Below are positions 57,501-64,000 of a stretch of DNA of 64,000 nt, piece by piece. The stretch comes from Bolinopsis microptera (taxonomy: Eukaryota > Ctenophora > Tentaculata > Lobata > Bolinopsidae): positions 5,325,538-5,389,537 of the forward strand of contig NC_087084.1 of the NCBI RefSeq assembly GCF_026151205.1. Direction: 5' to 3'. Within the stretch, counting starts at the first letter, position 1. Every line of letters begins with the position of its first letter. Position numbers and translations under genes: made by a program. A model generated the notes under the pieces. The model searched no databases. It had not been told where the DNA came from and saw nothing but the letters and a program-made list of their open reading frames with translations.

Positions 57501-60500
57501 AAACAAACAAACAAACAAACAAACAAACAAACAAACAAACAAACAAACAAACAAACAAACAAACAAACAAACAAACAAACAAACAAACAAACAAACAAAC
57601 AAACTTACTCCAGGTTTGAACTACAGGTTCGTAAGTATACACGGCGTCAGTAGAACTCTCAGAAGTACTGCCCATCATCATAGCTTCCTCTGAACTTGAA
57701 CTGAACTTAACTGATCTGTTCCTAGACCTCTCTTTCTTCTCCACCCTGTTAAATAGATTAAATAAATAAAGGTTTCATTTTACATTTCACATTCTGCACA
57801 TCATACCGCACCGTACATCGCACTTTTTACAAGTAAACAAGTTTTTTTCTAAATTATTTTGTTATTAATTAAGACTATTAGCTGCACTACACTTTGTCAA
57901 GCCGAGAAGCAAGGTCTCTGGTAAACCATACAATTCCACTTAGAATTCCAACTTTCCAATAAACTGGTGGGGCTTCTTGGCCAAAAATAGAAGGTACATT
58001 GGCAACAGGAATATAATATTTTAATTGCTTCAAGTCCTAGTTTTTAAAATACAGTGTTCCACGTCACATGTAGTGTTTCTCTGGAAGCTGTTACATGTCG
58101 TGTTTGTACTGATATTGCTATGTAAAGCCTAGAAAACTAAAAACTTCCCACTTGAGTACTTGTAATTTGGGCCATGTTTTTAAGCCCTATAACAGTGGAG
58201 TAATCTAAAACTAAAAAGTAGACATTTATCAACAATCGGGGTTTTGCTGTAATACGATTGTTTTATTTTGAGAAAGCATAGATAGTCAGAAAGTTGCCTT
58301 GTGTTTTACACTATCTGTTAGCAAGAAATACAATTTATATGGTATGTATCATATTATTGCTTTGTTATATTTTTACGTATTTATACGTTTTACACTTTTT
58401 TGATAATAAGTTACGTTGCGCTTTTTGAGATCGCTGGTTCTATCTTTGTGTAATTGTGTATAAATATATTGCTAAGTGTAGATTTATAGGAAATAATAAT
58501 TATTTATAGTTTTGTCGAATGTAGGCCTTTTAACAAAGTCAAGCTTGAATAACAATATTTTAACAATAAAGTGTAATCTATAAAATCTATTCATATAATT
58601 ATTTACTGATAACTAAGCAAATCCTATAATTTATGTCTTCATTTACAAATAAATCTCATTATTTTGGCACGGAACCAACAGTTAATTGCATGCTTAGCTT
58701 AGTTAACAAACCAAGTATGATAAATGAAACTAGGCTTGTAACTGGCAGATGACGAAGATTTGTCAACAAATTAGCAACTAATTAGCAACATTTGCTGCAG
58801 TGTTGCACTCGTTGATTTGTTGAAGTCGGTGTGAGTGCAGTGACAAGGAGTGTCAGAAAAACTGATGAAAACTAACTGCAATTTCAAAATGTAAAAACTT
58901 ATTACGAAGAATATGGTAAGTGGCGGGGAGTATCTCTAATCGAAATATATCTCTGAAATCTTATCAGAGAACTATGCAGTTTGAAGTATCAAGTGTCAGA
59001 TTGTTTCGCCAACCTTAAGAATCGAGGCGTTTCTTTCCACGAAATACAGAAATATATTAAATAGAATTTTGCAAAAACTTCTATAATCTTTTATAATCCC
59101 CCTCCCTCAGCTCCAGTGGTAGTTGTTAATTTGCTGACATGAACTAATCAGTTAGGTCAGTGTCACGTGTTACTGTGTCCGTGTTACTGTTTCACGTGTT
59201 ACTGTGTCACGTGTTACACTGATTATAGAAATGTTTACACCAATTGGAAGAAATTTTACTCAACATGTAAAAACTTATATCTTGAGGAGGAAAACATTGT
59301 GCAATTTTTATGTTGTGGTTATAATCAATATATTATCGGGGAACTAAAGTCTCCATTCGCCACAACTACACAATATTATGCTTGCTAATAAGCTAATACA
59401 GTAACATGATGTTTAGTGTGGAAATGAAAAAGATCAAAAATAAGTTTAGTACCATGTTTCTATTATAGGGGGCAGCATTTTTGTTTCTTCATAGCAAGGC
59501 GATTCAGATGGATGCCTTATCCAACGACCCACTTTCCTATACCACTTCCTTCCCAACTTTTATTACCCACATTTTCTCACATTAACAAAGAAAATGTGGG
59601 TAATAAATGTAGGTAATAAAGTCATTATTACCCATCTCTTTTACCCACATTTTCTCACTTTATTACCCACATTTATTACTCACATTTTCTCACTTTATTA
59701 CCCACATTTTCTCACTTTATTACCCACCTCTTCTTGCTGGGAATAACTCCGCGTCCCTCCTCCGTACCGTCAGCTGTAACCCTTCTAGCCTGCCACCACT
59801 CATCATCACTTGCGTTTATCTGGAGACATCATAATATCAAATAGACAAATACTGACAAACTTACTGACAAACTTACTGACAAACTTACTGACAAACTAAC
59901 TGACAAACTTACTGACAAACTTACTGACAAACTTACTGACAAACTTACTGACAAACTTACTGGCAAACTTACTGACAAACTTACTGGCAAACTTACTGGC
60001 AAACTTACAAACAAAAGCATTACTACCAATATTTTGGATAAATGGGCCCAGTACTGGGAGTTATCAGAGAAAAACAGATAAGATAGTTTTGATACTGGTG
60101 GGGAGGTGCAGTGTGAATTTATTGTTCATGACACGTGTTAGTTAATTTGAGTTTTGATTGGTCAATGCTGGAAGCTGATTGAATATTCACTGTCACGTGT
60201 GACAGCTCCTCACTAGCATCCAGATAAATTGTTTTAAACACGCACTAGGTCAACATCAATCATCATATTAAAAAATTTATTATATTTCTAATTATTAATT
60301 TTATAATTAATTATTAATTAAATCTCCTTACCACGTGTAGAATGTCACCGTGTCTAAAACTGAGACCCGGTCCCGGTAAATCAGGGTCTTTTGATTTGTC
60401 GTAGTCAAACAAAGCTCTTACGTACAGACTCTTTTTCATATTCGTTTTCAATGTCCCTGAGAAACCGATCATTAATTGTTAAAACAAATGAATTAATGTA

Positions 60501-60810
60501 ACTATCAAATAAGTAATTTAACTACTAAATTAATGTCACCACTGTATTAAATACTAATGAACCTATTATTACTACTACAATTAACAGTCTACAAAAATAT
60601 TCACGTCATAATGTAAAATTATTATAATGTAAAATTATGATAATGTAAAATTATGATAATGTAAAATTATGATAATGTAAAATTATGATAATGTAAAATT
60701 ATTATAATGTAAAATAACGTAAGATTGATGATTACCGGATCCAATACTGGCGGGGGAGGAAGCTGAGTCGTTCTGTATCGTACCAAGCTGCTTCTCAAAC
60801 CTTGCAAAAC
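54517..60810 (-). CDS. DLG: Discs-large (DLG) MAGUK: SH3-HOOK-guanylate kinase end (partial)
   Basis: Nine minus-strand exons in frame: 60736-60810, 60332-60456, 59728-59819, 57609-57745, 57289-57390, 55672-55844, 55311-55420, 54967-55052, 54517-54632 (stop TAG at 54517). Domains: linker [18 protein letters not shown]3 with [39 protein letters not shown] and [24 protein letters not shown] region ending TYEPVVQTW; then guanylate kinase with [74 protein letters not shown] and [20 protein letters not shown]. Identity to DLG1-4 is unmistakable. The GK fold of MAGUKs is a peptide-binding module, not an active kinase. DLG scaffolds cell junctions and polarity complexes. L27 and PDZ exons lie beyond the window or in the unexplored flank. 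Introns are loaded with tandem repeats. Confidence 0.95.
57420..57604. repeat. (AAAC)n microsatellite abutting a DLG splice donor
   Basis: About 31 perfect AAAC units (57484-57604) followed toward the left by variant AACAAGT units. On the gene strand the array is (GTTT)n starting immediately after the donor GTAAGTTTG of exon 57609-57745. It yields spurious frames of repeating Phe-Val-Cys-Leu. Confidence 0.95.
59556..59727. repeat. ~22-bp tandem repeat copying a splice donor in DLG intron
   Basis: On the gene (minus) strand the unit is GTGGGTAATAAAGTGAGAAAA; the first copy starts exactly at the donor of exon 59728-59819. Four or more copies keep the GTGGGTAA core, and one segment (59575-59640) is inverted. 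Confidence 0.85.
59850..60012. repeat. 12-bp tandem repeat with GTAAGT in every unit
   Basis: About 13 units of ACTGACAAACTT (gene strand AAGTTTGTCAGT), so each junction reads TCAGTAAGTTTG and contains a GTAAGT hexamer. It lies about 30 bases upstream of the acceptor of exon 59728-59819. Confidence 0.93.
60604..60716. repeat. ~16-bp tandem repeat, ATAATGTAAAATTATG unit
   Basis: Seven copies of TATAATGTAAAATTATG-type units (60604-60716) in the intron just after the donor of exon 60736-60810. Confidence 0.9.
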
Positions 60811-62277
60811 CTGCAAAGATAATTAAATTATTCGTTGTACAGAAATTAATTTAATCTAATGTAAATACAGAAATTAATATAATTTAATTTACACGGAAAT
60901 TTATTAATTAATTACATTACATTTTCTCACTGATCCATCATAGGACATCAATCGGATTATACAAGTTGTTGTTTGTGCATGTTAACTTTTGGACAAGGCC
61001 AACAGCCCAACACTCAACAGTCTATCTGTCTAGTGTCTATGCTATGGATATATTTTATTATGGAAGTAACTATACACATTACTTTTGAATGGAAGTTATG
61101 TAAAATTTCGTCAATCTTGGAAGATGATTTACGTCGCCGCCCCAAATTTAGCAGCAAATAATTCCGTATAGTAGTGATTTAGCCTTCCATGGAAGGATAT
61201 TGTTGAAGTGGGAATCTATTGGCATGTCAGGAATTTTTGTTTAAAAAAAATTAAAATTTTTGTAAAACTGCACTGTCCATAAATTCCTCAGGTCTCTTTT
61301 TGATCTGCAATTATTCAACAAGGGCAAGTAGAAACAATAGAGATTGCCAATAAATCTACAGTTTGTCGATGTTCAGTTCACTCATGGTCCAAATAATATC
61401 GATTGGACCTCTTAAACTAATGGGGAAAACATTTTTAAGAATTGCTAGAGAGATTTTAACCATGCACCCACAATCGTGGACCAGAATGGATAGGACGAAT
61501 CTCTGACAGGCATACATATCGGGATTTCAAAATCATAATTCTCTTGTGATAAAAAAGCAGACGAGTCTATCATTTTCTATTTAAGAAGAGCTTACCTGAA
61601 ACCTAATGCTTGGCATTTCGTTATTTTATTAAGTGTTTGTGTAATCTAAAGTCGGAATTGAACAAGTTTACCTGGACAAAAATACCTTTTTGTAAATTGA
61701 AGGTGAGCTAAAACCTAGAACCATTTCCATTAAAAATAACATTCATTTTATTTGGGCTCCCTTTTAATTGAGGTTATGTAAAGCATTCAAGTATTGCTAT
61801 ACGAGGGCGGGGGTTAGAAATTAATTAGTTCAACCATGGAGTTCACATTTAACCATTGAATGATCTTTTCAGCATTAAAGGCCCCGACACGGCTTCAAAT
61901 ATATTTAGCGACCCGTTTATTACCAAAACCATGTTTCCAGACAGCCGTCTCTCAGCTGGTGTCACCGTGTCTTTGTCACGTGACCTTGTTAAATTCAAGG
62001 AGATTAGACGAGTATTTCAATTGTTCTAGTTCCGAAATGAAATGAAAGAAATGAATTGTTTGTTTCAAGTTTCAACAAAACAATCTCAGAGATGTTACAA
62101 AATGTTCACAATTCCTCGAGGTAACAGATTTAGCACATGCAAATTGAATTGGAGTATCACACCTGATTTTACATGTGACCAATCTATAAGCCTCCTACTG
62201 AGTCTCAAGTCTGGTTATTCAATATTAAACTTCGTTTGTCTGATATCCATAAAACTATGGATACTATTCAGTCTCAG
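60811..62277. other. No coding exon identified
   Basis: Upstream flank or intron of the DLG gene and the 5' side of the secreted coiled-coil gene, which run in opposite directions. A donor-like TTTCAG|GTAAGCT is present on the minus strand near 61595, but the preceding sequence does not encode PDZ residues. The first exon of the gene at 62278 should be here but was not identified. Confidence 0.35.
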
Positions 62278-63167
62278 TGATCATTCTAGCATCTTTAACC
62301 TTCTTGGTATCATGTCACTCGCTGGAGGAAACAACCAACTTGGATGAGAGTCTTGACGATACTTTGATTCAGATGGCAATCTTGCACAAATCCATCATTA
62401 CAAACCAAAATTCCACGATTAGGCAATACGTGAAGGATCTCAGGACGGAGCTGGTATCAAAGATCAAGATACAGGCCGAGAAACTTGCACAGTACGAGAA
62501 AAAGATAGAGACACTAGAAAAGAAGTTATCATCTCTGGAACAGAAGCAAGATAAAACTGACGCCATCCTAGTAAGCCTCTCCAACGATATCAAATCATCA
62601 CTAAACAGCTTAACCACCAAGATCAATTCAGTAAACTCCACCTTAACCACCAAATCCAAACATCTGAAAACAACAGTGGAGGAAGTGGAAGGGGACCTGA
62701 ACTCGGTTCAGTCTGATGTAACCACATTGAAGGAGGACGGAGTAAAGAAAGGTCCTGATGGTAGGATAGACAGGGCTCTACTTCCGGGTTCTTACGCTGA
62801 CTTCTCTCTGGAGGACGTGGCTTGGGGGAGTCTGCATGTGGCAGCTGCTGCCGCTTGTAGGGGGGCTGCGCCAACTGGTGGGACAGGTCACTATGCAAAT
62901 CAGGTAATTCCGGTGATTGTCGGCTCCACGTGCCATGCAACATGTAATGCGTATACACCGGACTCAAAAACGTACTTTTACTGTGCCTCTACTGTGACCT
63001 TGGTCGGTTTTGTAAAACATGCCACCAATAATCTGGCAAGTGTTGGTGAATACTATAACTACGGATGTGCAGCACCTCATACGGCTACTTCGGAGCTGAG
63101 CAAATCTGATCATGCCTCTTTAGAAAGACCCGGTTACATGACTTACTGTTGTTGTAGATCTCCTTAA
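62278..63167 (+). CDS. Secreted coiled-coil protein with Cys-rich C-terminal domain
   Basis: Open frame with stop TAA at 63165-63167. It has no in-frame ATG at the start: an acceptor (GTCTCAG) ends at 62277 and the next bases TG ATC ATT complete a split A|TG codon, giving the signal peptide MIILASLTFLVSC. Then follow N-glycosylation sites, a coiled coil of about 100 residues (KIKIQAEKLAQYEKKIETLE, KKLSSLEQKQDKTDAI), a short linker with KKGPDGRIDRALLPG, and a C-terminal domain with about ten Cys (CHATCNAY, TYFYCAS, YYNYGCAAP, ending YCCCRSP). The layout is that of oligomeric secreted or matrix proteins; the C-terminal domain is not one I can name. The upstream exon with the 5' UTR was not found. 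Confidence 0.65.
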
Positions 63168-64000
63168 CTCTCATTTCATAATACGTCATAGTTCATACTC
63201 ATATTCTCTAATTATTTGCTACATATATAGTAGTGTTGTAAAATGTATTGAAAAATTGTTTTTGTAGAGGTTAACACGTGATTTATTTGACTTTTTTTCA
63301 GTTTGTCCGTTGCAGAGCATTTTCGTCGGATTTTATGACAATCTCTATTGTATTAGGTAACTTGCCAGTCAACCCCTATAACTGCAAAGTACACTCAGCA
63401 AAAAGTGAATCACGCACTAGATTATATCCTGTCATCTGTAGTGTATTTATACAGTAGTTTTAGTAGGACAAAATTTAGTTTACACGCTACTAAAAGTTGT
63501 TACTGTGTAGTGTGTAGTACGGTAGTTTTTATATTCCATTAGTCACTTGTCCACACATGAGTTTTAGTACAAATTACAATATCTCGGGATATAGTACATA
63601 TTGCATGTCTTGAGAAATAGTAAAAGTGTTTGATTGTAGTACAAAATTTAAGACGCTTGCACATTTTCAGACTTGAACACGAATAAAAATAACACGAAGA
63701 AAAACTTTGTGCTTGACTATTTTCTGCGGTATAATTGGTTTGGATATATGCATTCAAACACAAATTTAGGTTTGAGAAGCTATTATTATGCAGTATTATA
63801 TTACGCAGTATGACTGAATAGTTAGAAATGCCTGCTTTTCACATATAAATAAATATTAAATATGCTATTATTTTATGTAACCGATCAAAGTTTACTATTT
63901 GACATTACTTATCATAAATCAGTGTTAAATTCTTATCAGTAAATATTTATTAATTGATTTAACATAAATAAATAATAATAAATTCTTGTGTGATTTGACT
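63168..64000. other. 3' flank, no gene seen
   Basis: AT-rich DNA downstream of the secreted coiled-coil gene. Several AATAAA-like sequences are present (for example 63845-63855 and 63966-63975), but none can be singled out as the used poly(A) signal. Confidence 0.35.

Noticed and set aside
57402-57744. Minus-strand frames with repeated FVCL
   Set aside because: They arise from the (GTTT)n array after a DLG exon; only 57609-57745 is coding.
59829-60029. Frame with repeated Val-Ser-Leu
   Set aside because: Translation of the 12-bp intronic repeat of DLG.

Overview
This 64 kb window is AT-rich nuclear DNA from an animal. The genes are broken by many short introns with GT...AG borders, and several encode metazoan-specific families (discs-large MAGUK, MICU-type mitochondrial calcium regulator, RMDN, SLC10A7-type transporter, Ig/FN3/hemopexin mosaic). 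There is no operon structure and no prokaryotic gene order. The high load of non-LTR and Penelope-like retroelements, MITE-like elements and minisatellites fits a marine invertebrate, possibly a non-bilaterian, but the sequence alone does not fix the phylum.

Layout. 1-200: tail of a Cys-rich repeat gene (minus). 2600-14208 (plus): a 17-exon secreted mosaic protein of about 874 aa whose N-terminal Cys-rich three-exon module is duplicated inside the gene; its introns are full of small mobile and tandem repeats. 15148-16730 (minus): three exons of a TPR-like protein with a palindromic insertion. 17883-19530 (minus): a Penelope-like element with RT and GIY-YIG domains. 20402-23323 (plus): a ten-exon SLC10A7-like carrier of 400 aa, phase-consistent throughout. 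24240-27037 (minus): a 5'-truncated L2/CR1-like LINE interrupted by a hexanucleotide array. 27750-28348 (plus): a second RT fragment. 28581-28709 (minus): a possible 42-aa membrane microprotein. 29222-33365 (minus): a nearly full-length Jockey/CR1-like LINE with one frameshift. 33508-35227 (plus): a broken NERD nuclease/SF1 helicase-like gene. 35692-38670 (minus): RMDN family gene. 39905-43496 (minus): MICU2/3-like gene with 8 exons and 410 aa. 46434-47129 (minus): a 115-aa three-exon gene of unknown function. 48232-51939 (minus): a 1235-aa intronless ORF, probably from a large DNA element with 274-bp tandem repeats at its 3' side. 54517-60810 (minus): SH3-HOOK-guanylate-kinase end of a discs-large gene. 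62278-63167 (plus): a secreted coiled-coil protein with a Cys-rich C-terminus.

The host genes are functionally unrelated: cell-junction scaffold, mitochondrial calcium gating, a mitochondrial/microtubule TPR protein, a membrane carrier and secreted matrix-like proteins. Exon models for the mosaic gene, SLC10A7, MICU, DLG and the 115-aa gene were built by hand; each keeps the frame across every intron, which is the main support for their borders. The most unusual signals are inserted hairpins with GAA loops seen against an empty paralogous site, tandem repeats in discs-large introns that copy splice-donor sequence, and the internally duplicated mosaic gene.
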